52,742 nucleotides of DNA, taken from NCBI GenBank assembly GCA_031081675.1, contig JAVHLZ010000017.1:1-52742 (forward strand), in the 5' to 3' direction. Positions 41,755 through 50,167 of this stretch are shown piece after piece. Every line of letters starts with the position of its first letter. The stretch's first letter is position 1. The DNA is from Armatimonadota bacterium (lineage in GTDB: Bacteria > Sysuimicrobiota > Sysuimicrobiia > Sysuimicrobiales > Kaftiobacteriaceae). The position numbers were made by a program, and so were the translations under genes. The notes under the pieces were generated by a model, which searched no databases, was not told where the DNA came from, and was given only the letters and a program-made list of their open reading frames with translations.

Positions 41755-42609
41755 ATGCTTGTCCAGCAGATCGTCAACGGCCTGACCGTCGGCGCCATCT
41801 ACGCCGTGGTCGCTTCCGGCCTCACCCTGGTCTACGGGGTGCTGCGCATCCTCCACGTGGCGCACGCCGGCATCTACACCCTGGGCGCCTACCTGGGAGT
41901 GGTGACCTACGCCCGCACCCACAGCCTGGCCCTCGCGTTTGCCGCCGCCATGGCCGGCAGCGGGGTGGCCGGGTGGGCGGTCCAGCGGTGGATCTACCTG
42001 CCGCTGCTGTCCCAGCCCCGCATCGTCCCCCTGATCGCCAGCATCGGCCTATACATCGCCCTCGAAGACCTGTTCCGCCTGGCGGCGGGGCCGTACTCCC
42101 TGGCGTTTTCCGCCCGGCTGCCCGTGGGGCCGCTGGCCGCAGGTGGGCTCACCATCACGCCGGCCCAGATCCTGGTGGCCGCCGTAGGCGCGCCCCTGCT
42201 CGTGGCGGCGTGGTGGGTGCTCACCCGCACCCGGGTCGGGCTGGCGTGGCGGGCGCTGGCCGACGACGCCCCGATGGCCGCCGCCAGCGGGGTGGACGTG
42301 GGGCGGGCGGTGGGCCTGAACGTCCTGCTGGGCTCGGCCCTGGCGGGGGCCGCCGGCGTGCTGGTGGGGGTGTTCTTCAACGCCGTGGAGCCCACCATGG
42401 GCAGCGTCCCCGCCTACAAGGGGCTGGCCATCATCGTGCTCGGCGGCCTGGGATCGTTTCCGGGTGCGGTGGCGGCGGCGCTGCTGCTGGGCGTGGTGGA
42501 GGCGGTGGCCATCGGGACGGTGGGCCTGCTGCCGCGGGACGCCCTGGCGTTCATCGCCCTCATCGCCATCCTGCTCCTCCGCCCGCAGGGCCTGTGGGGG
42601 CGGCGCTAG
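41755..42609 (+). CDS. Branched-chain amino acid-type ABC permease (LivH-like)
   Basis: The product has 284 residues and about eight hydrophobic segments. It starts LVQQIVNGLTVGAIYAVVAS, has the GLTLVYGVLRILHVAHAGIY segment typical of LivH, and near the end the cytoplasmic loop YKGLAIIVLGGLGSFPGA. It forms the pore with the LivM half of the next gene. The gap to that gene is four bases, implying coupled translation. Confidence 0.92.
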   Translation: MLVQQIVNGLTVGAIYAVVASGLTLVYGVLRILHVAHAGIYTLGAYLGVVTYARTHSLALAFAAAMAGSGVAGWAVQRWIYLPLLSQPRIVPLIASIGLYIALEDLFRLAAGPYSLAFSARLPVGPLAAGGLTITPAQILVAAVGAPLLVAAWWVLTRTRVGLAWRALADDAPMAAASGVDVGRAVGLNVLLGSALAGAAGVLVGVFFNAVEPTMGSVPAYKGLAIIVLGGLGSFPGAVAAALLLGVVEAVAIGTVGLLPRDALAFIALIAILLLRPQGLWGRR

Positions 42610-42613
42610 GATC

Positions 42614-44317
42614 ATGGAGATCGGCCTCTACCACGTCACCGTCGCCATCGTGGCGGCCATCTACGCCATCCTGGCCATCGGGCTGAACATCATCTCCGGC
42701 TACGCCGGTCAGCCCACCCTGGGCCACGCGGCGTTTTGGGGCATCGGCGCCTACACCCAGGCCCTGCTCGTCACCCGGGCGGGGCTGTCGTTCTGGGAGG
42801 CGCTACCGCTGTCGGCGGCGGTGACGGCCCTCATCGGCGCGGGCGTGGGCACCGTCAGCATCCGCCTGCGCGAGGACTTTTTGGCCATCACCACCATCGG
42901 CATCAACTTCGTGGTCGTCTCCATCTTCCTGTACACGCCCTTCTTCGGCGGCAGCCTCGGCATCGGCGGTGTCCTGCCTCCCACGCTGGGCGGGACGACA
43001 CTCTCCAAGCCGGCCTACCTGGCCCTGGTGGGGGCGGTGGTGGTGGCCCTGGCGGGGCTGGATGTCTGGCTGCGGCGCACGTGGCTGGGCATGGGGTGGG
43101 CGGCCCTGCGGGAGGACGAAATTGCCGCCGAGACGTGCGGGGTGGACACCCGGCGGTTCAAGGTGGTCGCCTTCGTCCTGGGGACGGCCCTGGCGGGCCT
43201 CGCCGGAGGACTGTACGCGCACTTCATCCAGTTCGTGGAGTACCGGGATTTCGGCTTTCCGGCGTCGGTGGCCGTCCTGAGCATGGTGGTGGTGGGAGGC
43301 CTGGGGACCCTGCGGGGCGCCGTCGCGGGGGCTGTGCTGCTTACGGTCCTGCCGGAAGTGTTCCGGGTGGTCAGCAACTACCGGATGCTCCTGTACGGCG
43401 TCACCCTGGTCCTGGTGATGCGCTACCAACCGTCAGGGCTGCTGGGGCCGGGCTCGTGGCTGGGCCGCGTCCTGGACCGGCGCCTGGCCCGGCCCCTCCG
43501 GCGGGTCCCCGCGCCTGCCCGCCCCGCAGCGGCGGCGGCCGTCCCCGCCTCCGACGGCGGACCGATCATCGAGGTGCGCCAGGTCAGCAAGAGGTTTGCC
43601 GGCCTGTGGGCCGTCCGGGACGTCTCCCTCCAGGTGCGCCGCGGGGAGATCGTGGGGCTGGTCGGCCCCAATGGCGCCGGCAAGACCACCCTGTTCAACG
43701 TCATCTGCGGCCTGCTGCCGGCCGACGGGGGAGAGGTCCTGCTGGACGGGCGGCCGCTGACCGGGCTGCGGCCGTCGGAGATCGCCCGCCGGGGAGTGGG
43801 CCGCACCTTCCAGATCACGCGGCCATTTGGGGGGATGTCGGTGCTGACCAACGTGGTCGTCGCCCTGGGGCACGGCGCATACCCGCATCCCCGCCGGCGC
43901 CTGCGGAGGGCGGAGGAACCGGAGGTCCTGGGGCGGGCGTGGGAGATCCTGGACCGGACCGGGCTGGCCGATCACGCCCACACACCCGCGCGTGCCCTGC
44001 CCCTGGGGATGCAGCGGCGGCTGGAGGTCGCCCGCGCTCTGGCCCTGGACCCCACAGTACTGCTGCTGGACGAGCCGCTGGGCGGGCTCACCGCCGGCGA
44101 GATCGAAGGCGTGGTGGCCCTCATCCGCGCCCTGCGCGAGGAGGGCAGGACCTTTCTGGTGGTAGAGCACAACATGCCGGTGGCGATGCGGCTGTGCGAC
44201 CGCATCGTGGTGATGCACTACGGGGAGAAGATCGCCGAGGGATCTCCCGCCCAGATCCAGGCCGACCCACGGGTGCGGGAGGCCTACCTTGGGGCGACGT
44301 ATGCTGAACGACGTTGA
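42614..44317 (+). CDS. LivM-LivG fusion: ABC permease joined to ATP-binding domain
   Basis: A 567-residue fusion. Residues 1-285 are a LivM-type permease (LNIISGYAGQPTLGHAAFWG, REDEIAAETCGVDTRRFK, SVAVLSMVVVGGLGTLRGA). A Pro/Ala/Arg linker spans about 285-315. From residue 316 an ABC ATPase follows, with Walker A GPNGAGKTTLFN (about 351), a signature reading LPLGMQRRLEVARAL instead of LSxGxQRRLE, Walker B VLLLDEPLGGLT, and the H-loop VVEHNM. The usual second ATPase gene (LivF) is absent downstream. The stop lies inside a 23-base inverted repeat. Confidence 0.92.
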   Translation: MEIGLYHVTVAIVAAIYAILAIGLNIISGYAGQPTLGHAAFWGIGAYTQALLVTRAGLSFWEALPLSAAVTALIGAGVGTVSIRLREDFLAITTIGINFVVVSIFLYTPFFGGSLGIGGVLPPTLGGTTLSKPAYLALVGAVVVALAGLDVWLRRTWLGMGWAALREDEIAAETCGVDTRRFKVVAFVLGTALAGLAGGLYAHFIQFVEYRDFGFPASVAVLSMVVVGGLGTLRGAVAGAVLLTVLPEVFRVVSNYRMLLYGVTLVLVMRYQPSGLLGPGSWLGRVLDRRLARPLRRVPAPARPAAAAAVPASDGGPIIEVRQVSKRFAGLWAVRDVSLQVRRGEIVGLVGPNGAGKTTLFNVICGLLPADGGEVLLDGRPLTGLRPSEIARRGVGRTFQITRPFGGMSVLTNVVVALGHGAYPHPRRRLRRAEEPEVLGRAWEILDRTGLADHAHTPARALPLGMQRRLEVARALALDPTVLLLDEPLGGLTAGEIEGVVALIRALREEGRTFLVVEHNMPVAMRLCDRIVVMHYGEKIAEGSPAQIQADPRVREAYLGATYAERR

Positions 44318-44385
44318 AGGTTGGAGGGTGAAGGTGAGGATGAAGGAGTAGTGAGGATTCTTACCTTCACCATTCAACCTTCAAC
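44313..44385. terminator. 23-base inverted repeat carrying both convergent stop codons
   Basis: Left arm 44313-44335 and right arm 44363-44385 are complementary at 21 of 23 positions (GTTGAAGGTTG...GGTGAAGGT), with a 27-base loop. The LivM-LivG stop (44315-44317) is in the left arm, and the stop of the opposite small gene (44381-44383) is in the right arm. It probably acts as a bidirectional terminator. Its TTCAACC units resemble the repeats near 30103. Confidence 0.7.
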
Positions 44386-44563
44386 CCAGTTCACCGGCAA
44401 GTCGCTGGAACTCGGCGGCGCGCCAGGGGGCCCTCTTGACCAGCTTCTCGAGGATCTTCTGCTTCTCCTCGGCGGTTCGCGCCTGCTGCAGGCGTGCCAG
44501 CAGCTTGCGGACCCGCTCACGGCGGTGGCGCCGCTGGCGGAGTTCGCGGTCCCGCACACGCAT
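44381..44563 (-). CDS. Small basic protein, DUF6800-like
   Basis: A 60-residue protein starting MRVRDRELRQRRHRRERVRK at ATG 44563, behind GGGAGGTGAGA. It is rich in Arg, Glu and Lys, forms one or two amphipathic helices (LLARLQQARTAEEKQKILEKL), and ends with a WRAAEFQRLAGELG tail. The pattern recalls the DUF6800 family of short proteins with unknown role; that match is from memory of the family. The charge suggests nucleic-acid or ribosome binding. It follows the VWA gene by 30 bases and is probably cotranscribed. Confidence 0.7.
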   Translation of the reverse strand: MRVRDRELRQRRHRRERVRKLLARLQQARTAEEKQKILEKLVKRAPWRAAEFQRLAGELG

Positions 44564-44593
44564 CCGCTCTCACCTCCCGCGACGGTCCAGGCA

Positions 44594-45526
44594 TCAGCCG
44601 ATCCGGTACAGCCGCGCCCCGGCCACCAGGGAGGCGACCAGGAACGCCGCCGCCGCCGCGGCCGCGGCGGGCGAGGCGTCCACCGGCCGCACCGTCCACC
44701 CGACCACCCGGGACAGGTCCCGGTAGACCTCCCGCAGCCGGCGGGCGTCGGAGGCCCGGTAGTAGGTCCCACCGGTGCGGTCGGCGATGGCCTGCAAGGT
44801 AGGCTCGTCGAGCACTCCCCAGATGCCGCTGCGCAAGCGCGCCGGGTCGGTCTCGGTGGCCACCCCCACAGTATACACCCGCACTCCCCGGGCGCGGGCA
44901 ACCTCCGCCGCCTCCAGGGGAGGAACGCCGTCACTGGCCCGGCCGTCCGACAGCAGCACCGCCACCGCCCGGAGGGTCGGCAAAGCCGCCTCCCCCGCCC
45001 GCCCCTCACCCGCCACCGCCCGCACCGCCTCCACCAGGCCCGAGCCGAGCTGGGTCCGCAACTGGGTGGACAGGGTGCGGATGGCCTGAGCCAGCCGGTC
45101 CCGGTCGGTGGTCAGGGGCACGACCGTCGCCGCGTAGTTGCCGAAGGTCACCAGCGCCACCGGCGTGGCGGCCGGCAGCCCGGCCAGGAACTCCAGGGCC
45201 GCGGCCTTGGCGGCCTCGATCCGGCTGGGAAGGATGTCGGCCTCCTCCATGCTGCGGCTGACGTCCACCACCAGCGCCACCGGCAGCCCCTTCGGAACCC
45301 GCCACGGCACTACCGGACCCGCGGCCGCCACCACCGACGTCAGCAGCGCGGCGCCCAGGGCGACCGCCCCCGCGTGTCGCCCGCGGGAGGCGGTCGCCTG
45401 CAGCAGGGACGAGGGAAAGCGTACCGCCAGGCGCGCCGGCGCCCGCCGCAGGGCGGTGACGTACAGCACCGCCAGGGCAGGAAGCGCCGGGATCACCGCC
45501 AGGACCTGTGGATGTCTCCAGCCCAT
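44594..45526 (-). CDS. VWA-domain membrane protein (BatA-like)
   Basis: The product has 310 residues, ATG 45526 behind GGGAGGAGG. An N-terminal helix (VLAVIPALPALAVLYVTALR) and a second near 55-75 place it in the membrane. The VWA domain follows, with MIDAS residues DVSRSMEE (DxSxS) and VLLSDGRASDG, and a C-terminal helix AAAAAAFLVASLVAGARLY closes it. This is the BatA/aerotolerance layout, usually paired with MoxR ATPases and other VWA proteins, none of which are here. The role is unknown. Confidence 0.85.
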   Translation of the reverse strand: MGWRHPQVLAVIPALPALAVLYVTALRRAPARLAVRFPSSLLQATASRGRHAGAVALGAALLTSVVAAAGPVVPWRVPKGLPVALVVDVSRSMEEADILPSRIEAAKAAALEFLAGLPAATPVALVTFGNYAATVVPLTTDRDRLAQAIRTLSTQLRTQLGSGLVEAVRAVAGEGRAGEAALPTLRAVAVLLSDGRASDGVPPLEAAEVARARGVRVYTVGVATETDPARLRSGIWGVLDEPTLQAIADRTGGTYYRASDARRLREVYRDLSRVVGWTVRPVDASPAAAAAAAAFLVASLVAGARLYRIG

Positions 45527-45616
45527 GCCGGCCTCCTCCCGGCCCGCCGGGTCGGTGGCGCTATCGTACACCGCCCGCCCCGGTCCTGGCGACCCGGTCC
45601 CCGTCCCGGGGCGCGG

Positions 45617-45622
45617 TATCAT
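45617..45622 (+). promoter_or_regulatory. -10 box TATCAT upstream of the radical SAM gene
   Basis: TATCAT followed by GGGAATGG, 14 bases before the GTG I choose at 45637. The resulting leader would be under 10 bases and has no Shine-Dalgarno. Confidence 0.45.
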
Positions 45623-45636
45623 GGGAATGGCCGGCC

Positions 45637-46791
45637 GTGGACCTGACCGTGGATGCGCGCCCCGCGGCGCCCGCCCAGCGCTGCGCCCTGTGCGGGACCC
45701 ACTCTCCCCTGATCGCCTCGTGGCTGGGGGTCTGCGGTCCCTGCGTCCGCCGCCATCCGGAGCGGGCGGAGCCCCTGGTCCGCGCGGCCCACCGCCGCAT
45801 CCGCCGGATGTTCGGCCAGCCCGAGTCCCCGCCCCGCACGCCGGGCGGAGTGCGGTGCACCCTCTGCGCCCACCAGTGCGTGATCGGCCCGTCCGAGGTC
45901 GGCTACTGCGGCCTGCGGGTCGCCCGGGACGGACGGCTGGTGCACCTGGCCGGGACGCCGTCCCGGGGCCTGCTCCACTGGTACCGGGATCCGCTGCCCA
46001 CCAACTGCGTGGCCATGGAGGTGTGCGCCGGGCGGGGCAGGCGGCGGGGCCACAACCTGGCCGTGTTTTACGGCAGCTGCACGCTGAACTGCGGGTACTG
46101 CCAGAACTGGCACTACCGGGACTTCCTGCCCACATCCGCCGAGATCGCGGCGGAGCGGGTGGCGCCATCGCCGGCAGCGTCGCCCCTGGCGCGGCGGGGC
46201 ATCAGCGCCGCCGACCTGGCGGCGGTCGCCACGGCCGACACCTTCTGCGTGTGCTACTTCGGAGGCGACCCCGCCTCCCAGATGCCCCACGCCCTGGCCT
46301 CGGCCGCGCTGCTGGCCTCCCGGGGCGTGGTCGTCTGCTGGGAAACGGCCGGCACGGCGCACCCCCACCTGCTGGACCGGGCCGTGGAGCTGTCCCTGCA
46401 CACCGGCGGCACCGTCAAGTTCGACCTCAAGGCGTACTCGGAGGGCCTCCACCTCGCCCTCACCGGCAGCTCCAACCGGCAGACCCTGGCCACCTTCGCC
46501 CGCGCCGCCGCCCGGTTCGCCGAGCGGCCGGACCCGCCCCTGGTGGTGGCCAGCACGCTCCTGGTGCCGGGATATGTGGACGCCGACGAAGTCCATCAGA
46601 TCGCCCGGTTCATCGCGGGGTTCAACCGCGACATCCCCCTGGTCCTGCTGGGGTTCGCGCCGAACTTCTTCATGCCGGACCTGCCCCCCACATCGGTCCG
46701 CCACGCCGACGACGCCGTCGCCGCGGCCCGGGCCGCCGGCCTGACCACCGTGCGGGTCGGCAACCGCCACCTGCTGTCCCGGGACTACTGA
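45637..46791 (+). CDS. Radical SAM enzyme of the AmmeMemoRadiSam type
   Basis: A 384-residue protein, GTG 45637 chosen from the promoter position and lack of similarity upstream. N-terminal cysteine clusters (CALCGTH...CGPCVR; RCTLCAHQCVIG...GYCGLR) precede the radical SAM motif GSCTLNCGYCQNW (CxxxCxxC for the Fe-S cluster), near residue 150. KFDLKAYSEG and the late FAPNFFMPD fit the PflA-like AmrS branch. Its usual partners AMMECR1 and Memo are not in the window. The system's chemistry is not established. Confidence 0.85.
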   Translation: MDLTVDARPAAPAQRCALCGTHSPLIASWLGVCGPCVRRHPERAEPLVRAAHRRIRRMFGQPESPPRTPGGVRCTLCAHQCVIGPSEVGYCGLRVARDGRLVHLAGTPSRGLLHWYRDPLPTNCVAMEVCAGRGRRRGHNLAVFYGSCTLNCGYCQNWHYRDFLPTSAEIAAERVAPSPAASPLARRGISAADLAAVATADTFCVCYFGGDPASQMPHALASAALLASRGVVVCWETAGTAHPHLLDRAVELSLHTGGTVKFDLKAYSEGLHLALTGSSNRQTLATFARAAARFAERPDPPLVVASTLLVPGYVDADEVHQIARFIAGFNRDIPLVLLGFAPNFFMPDLPPTSVRHADDAVAAARAAGLTTVRVGNRHLLSRDY

Positions 46792-46804
46792 ATATCGCCA
46801 TCGC

Positions 46805-46820
46805 CTGAGCCGGGGCTCAG
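46805..46820. terminator. Small hairpin between convergent radical SAM and aldehyde dehydrogenase genes
   Basis: Stem CTGAGC/GCTCAG with loop CGGG, overlapping the stop codon of the aldehyde dehydrogenase on the minus strand. It is short, so only weak termination is expected. Confidence 0.35.
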
Positions 46821-47905
46821 CCCGACGTCCGGATCGCCACCATCTGGATATGGGTCATCTCCTCGATGGCGTAGCGCACCCCCTCCCGCCCGATCCCGCT
46901 CTGCCGCATGCCTCCGTACGGCATGTGGTCGGCGCGGAAGGTGGGCGCGTCGTTGATGATCACGCCGCCGAAAGTGAGCGTGCGGATGGCCCGAAAGATC
47001 CGGTCAATGTCCCGGGTGAACACGGCGGCCTGCAGCCCGTAGGTCGTGGCGTTGGCCTGCTCCAGCGCTTCCTCGAAACTGTCGGCCTCCATGACCGCCG
47101 CCACCGGAGCGAAAGCCTCCTTCTCCACCACCTTCATCGGGGGCCGGGTCCCGGTCAGCACCGTGGGCCAGTACACCGCACCCTCCCGGCGGCCACCGGT
47201 CACCACCTCCGCCCCGTCCGCTTGCGCTTCCCTGACCCACTCCTCGATGCGCTCGGCCTCCCGCACATCGATCATCGGCCCGACGTCCACCCTCTCGTCC
47301 AGGGGATCGCCGATCACCATCTCCTCGGTTGCCCGGGTAAACTTGTCCAGGAAAGGCTCGAAGACCCGCCGGTCGGTGTAGATGCGCTGGACCGAGAGGC
47401 AGACCTGCCCGGAGTTGTAGTACGCGCCCACGGCGCAGCGCCTGGCCGCCACCTCCAGATCGCCGTCGGCGGCGATCACCACCGGTGAGGTGTTTCCCAG
47501 CTCGAGGGTGACCTTCTTGATCCCGGCGCGGCTGACGATGTGGCGCCCCACATCCGTGCTGCCGGTAAAAGTCACCTTCCCGACCCGCGGGTCGGTCACG
47601 AGCCAGTCGCCCACGGTGCCGCCGGGCCCCACGACCAGGTTGATGGCGCCCGGCGGCACCCCGCACGCCTCCAGAATCTGGCAGAGCCTCACCGAAGTCA
47701 GCGGCGTCGCGCTGGCCGGTTTCAGGACAACGGCGTTCCCGGCCGCGATGGCCGGAGCCACCTTATGGGCCACCAGGTTGAGCGGAAAGTTGAACGGGGT
47801 GATCGCCGCCACGACGCCGACCGGCCGCCGCACGTAGAATCCGACGTACCCCACCCCCGCGGGCACGGCGTCCAGAGGGACGGTCTCTCCGTGTGTATAA
47901 AGAGC
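46817..47905 (-). pseudogene. Aldehyde dehydrogenase lacking its N-terminal part
   Basis: The C-terminal three quarters of an ALDH are intact: VAAITPFNFPLNLVAHK, FTGSTDVGRH, the Glu in VTLELGNTSPVV, the catalytic Cys in NSGQVCLSVQ, and PYGGMRQSGIGREG. Family members have about 120 more residues before this. The frame can be read back through THGETVPLDAVPAG to an in-frame TGA at 47906-47908, with no normal start; a GTG at 47866 is the first candidate. Directly beyond lies the hydantoinase gene on the other strand. I infer truncation by recombination at about 47905. Confidence 0.8.
47896..47901 (+). promoter_or_regulatory. -10-like TATAAA upstream of hydantoinase A
   Basis: TATAAA lies 14 bases before the ATG at 47916, at the junction with the truncated aldehyde dehydrogenase. 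No -35 and no Shine-Dalgarno are evident. Expression would rest on a very short leader. Confidence 0.4.
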
Positions 47906-47915
47906 TCATCCGGTC

Positions 47916-50021
47916 ATGGTGCGGGTCGGCGTAGACGTTGGCGGGACGTTCACAGACCTGGTGGCCTTTGCCGAGGAGACGGACGAGACGGCCCTCATCA
48001 AGGTCCCCTCCACCCCGTCGGACCCGGCCCACGGCGTGGTCGAAGCCGTCCGGCGATTCCTGCGGGACCATGGCCGTCGCTGGGAGATCCGTGGTGCCTC
48101 CGTGTCCTTGATCCATGCCTCCACCATCGGCACGAACCTGCTCCTGGGACAGAAGGGCCTCCGCATCCCCACGGGCGCGCTGGTCACCACCGAGGGGTTC
48201 CGGGATGTCCTGGAGATCGGAAGGCAGCGGCGGCCTGACCTCTATGATCTGTTCTTCCAGCGCCCGAGGCCTCTGGTTGAGCGGCGGCACCGGTATACGG
48301 TACGGGAGAGGATGGATGCGCAGGGTACGGTCGTGGTGCCTCTGGACGAAGAGGGGATCCGGCACATCGCGGAGGGGATGCGGGAGGAAGGGATCGAGAC
48401 CGTGGCCGTCTGTTTCCTGCACTCCTACGCAAACCCGACCCACGAGACCGCCGCCAGGCGCCTTCTGTCCGCGCTCCTTCCGGACGTTCCCATCGTCATC
48501 TCCTCCGACGTGAACCCGGAGTACCGGGAATATGAGCGAACCAGCACCACCGTCGTCAACGCGTTGTTGATCCCGGTGGTGTCCAGCTACCTCCGGGAGC
48601 TCGAGGGGAGAATCCGCGCCGAGGGAATGGCCTGTCCGGTGTACGTCATGCAGTCCAACGGGGGGCTCGCCACCGTCGAGTCGGCATGCCGCCTCCCCGC
48701 CGCCACCATCGAGTCCGGTCCTGCCGCCGGGGTTGTGGCGTCTGCCACCCTCGGGAAGATGCTCGGGATCCCTTCCATCCTGAGCTTCGACATGGGGGGA
48801 ACCACAGCGAAAGCAGGTGCCATTGTGGGCGGCGTCCCCCAGGTGGTCACGGAGTACGAGGTCGGGGGGCGCATCCACAGCGGCCGCATCGTGAAGGGAA
48901 GCGGGTATCCCGTGCGGTTTCCCTTCATTGACCTGGCCGAGGTCAGTGCCGGGGGCGGGACCATCGCATGGCTGGATCCGGCGGGCGGGCTTCGCTGCGG
49001 TCCCCTGAGCGCGGGCGCACGCCCCGGACCGGCGTGCTATGGCCTGGGAGGGGAGGACCCCACCGTCACCGATGTCAACCTCCTCCTGGGCCGGATCAAT
49101 CCGCGGGGTCTTGTGGGCGGCGAGATGCCGGTGTCGCCGGCCCTGGCGGAGGAAGCGCTGAGGAAGAAGATCGCCGATCCCCTGGGACTGGACCTCGTGC
49201 GTGCCGCTTCAGGAATCCTCCAGATCGTGAATACCCAGATGGTGCGCGCCCTTCGCCTGGTATCCCTGGAGCGGGGGTATGACCCCAGGTCGATGGTCCT
49301 CATGGCGTTCGGGGGGGCGGGCCCCATGCACGCGGCGTTCCTGGCGGAGGAGCTCGGCATCCCGGAGGTCATCGTCCCCCCCGCCCCTGGGCTCTTTTCT
49401 GCCCTCGGCCTCGTGACGAGCGACTTCAAGCACGACTATGTGCGCAGCATCATGCGCCTTGCCGCGGCGGTGGACCTGGAAGCCCTGGAGCAGGCGTTCC
49501 GAGATCTGGAGCGGGAGGCCGTGCGGCAGCTCCGCCATGAGGGCGTTCCCGAGGCGCAGATCCTTCTGCAGCGGCAGCTCGACCTTCGCTATCTCGGGCA
49601 GTCCTACGAGATTACCGTGAACGCCCCGCGGCCCGTGGAGAGGACGAGTCTGAACTCCGTGGTCGAGGCCTTTCACAGGCGGCATGCGGAGATCTATGGC
49701 TATGCGGCGGAGAGAGAACCGGTGGAGGTCGTAAACGCCAGGCTCACGGCCACAGGGATCGTCGAGAAACCAGCCCTGGCACGGCCAGGCGGGCGAGGGT
49801 CTCAAGCGCCGGGCGACGCCAGGGTGGGGGAGCGGCCCGTATACTTCGAGGGCTCCGGTTGGCACTCCGCCCCCGTCTACTGGCGTCCGCATCTCTCCCC
49901 TCACGAGTCGGTCAAGGGCCCGGCGATCGTTGAGCAGTACGACGCCACCACCGTCATCCCTCCAGGGTACACGGCGACGGTCGACGAGGCGTCGAACCTC
50001 CACCTGCGCCGGCAGATGTAG
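47916..50021 (+). CDS. Hydantoinase/oxoprolinase family protein, subunit A
   Basis: A 701-residue protein with the actin-like ATP-binding start VRVGVDVGGTFTDLVAFAEE and a second phosphate motif ILSFDMGGTTAKAG. HASTIGTNLLLGQKG and MAFGGAGPMHAAFLAEELG are further family marks. HyuA/acetone-carboxylase-like subunits use ATP to activate cyclic amides such as hydantoin, N-methylhydantoin or 5-oxoproline for hydrolysis by subunit B, encoded next. Base use (many CTC, CTT, AGG, GGG, lower GC) differs from most of the window, consistent with acquisition. Confidence 0.93.
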   Translation: MVRVGVDVGGTFTDLVAFAEETDETALIKVPSTPSDPAHGVVEAVRRFLRDHGRRWEIRGASVSLIHASTIGTNLLLGQKGLRIPTGALVTTEGFRDVLEIGRQRRPDLYDLFFQRPRPLVERRHRYTVRERMDAQGTVVVPLDEEGIRHIAEGMREEGIETVAVCFLHSYANPTHETAARRLLSALLPDVPIVISSDVNPEYREYERTSTTVVNALLIPVVSSYLRELEGRIRAEGMACPVYVMQSNGGLATVESACRLPAATIESGPAAGVVASATLGKMLGIPSILSFDMGGTTAKAGAIVGGVPQVVTEYEVGGRIHSGRIVKGSGYPVRFPFIDLAEVSAGGGTIAWLDPAGGLRCGPLSAGARPGPACYGLGGEDPTVTDVNLLLGRINPRGLVGGEMPVSPALAEEALRKKIADPLGLDLVRAASGILQIVNTQMVRALRLVSLERGYDPRSMVLMAFGGAGPMHAAFLAEELGIPEVIVPPAPGLFSALGLVTSDFKHDYVRSIMRLAAAVDLEALEQAFRDLEREAVRQLRHEGVPEAQILLQRQLDLRYLGQSYEITVNAPRPVERTSLNSVVEAFHRRHAEIYGYAAEREPVEVVNARLTATGIVEKPALARPGGRGSQAPGDARVGERPVYFEGSGWHSAPVYWRPHLSPHESVKGPAIVEQYDATTVIPPGYTATVDEASNLHLRRQM

Positions 50022-50167
50022 GGAGATGCGCCGTGCGACTCTGGCGGGGCCTCCCTACGGGGAAGAGCGGAAGGGAGGTCCCTCCCACGACGGGCGCGCG
50101 CTCGGCCGGGGACGCGGAGCGGGACCTCTTTGGACATGCGGGGCATGAGGCCTTTCGGAGGATTCCG

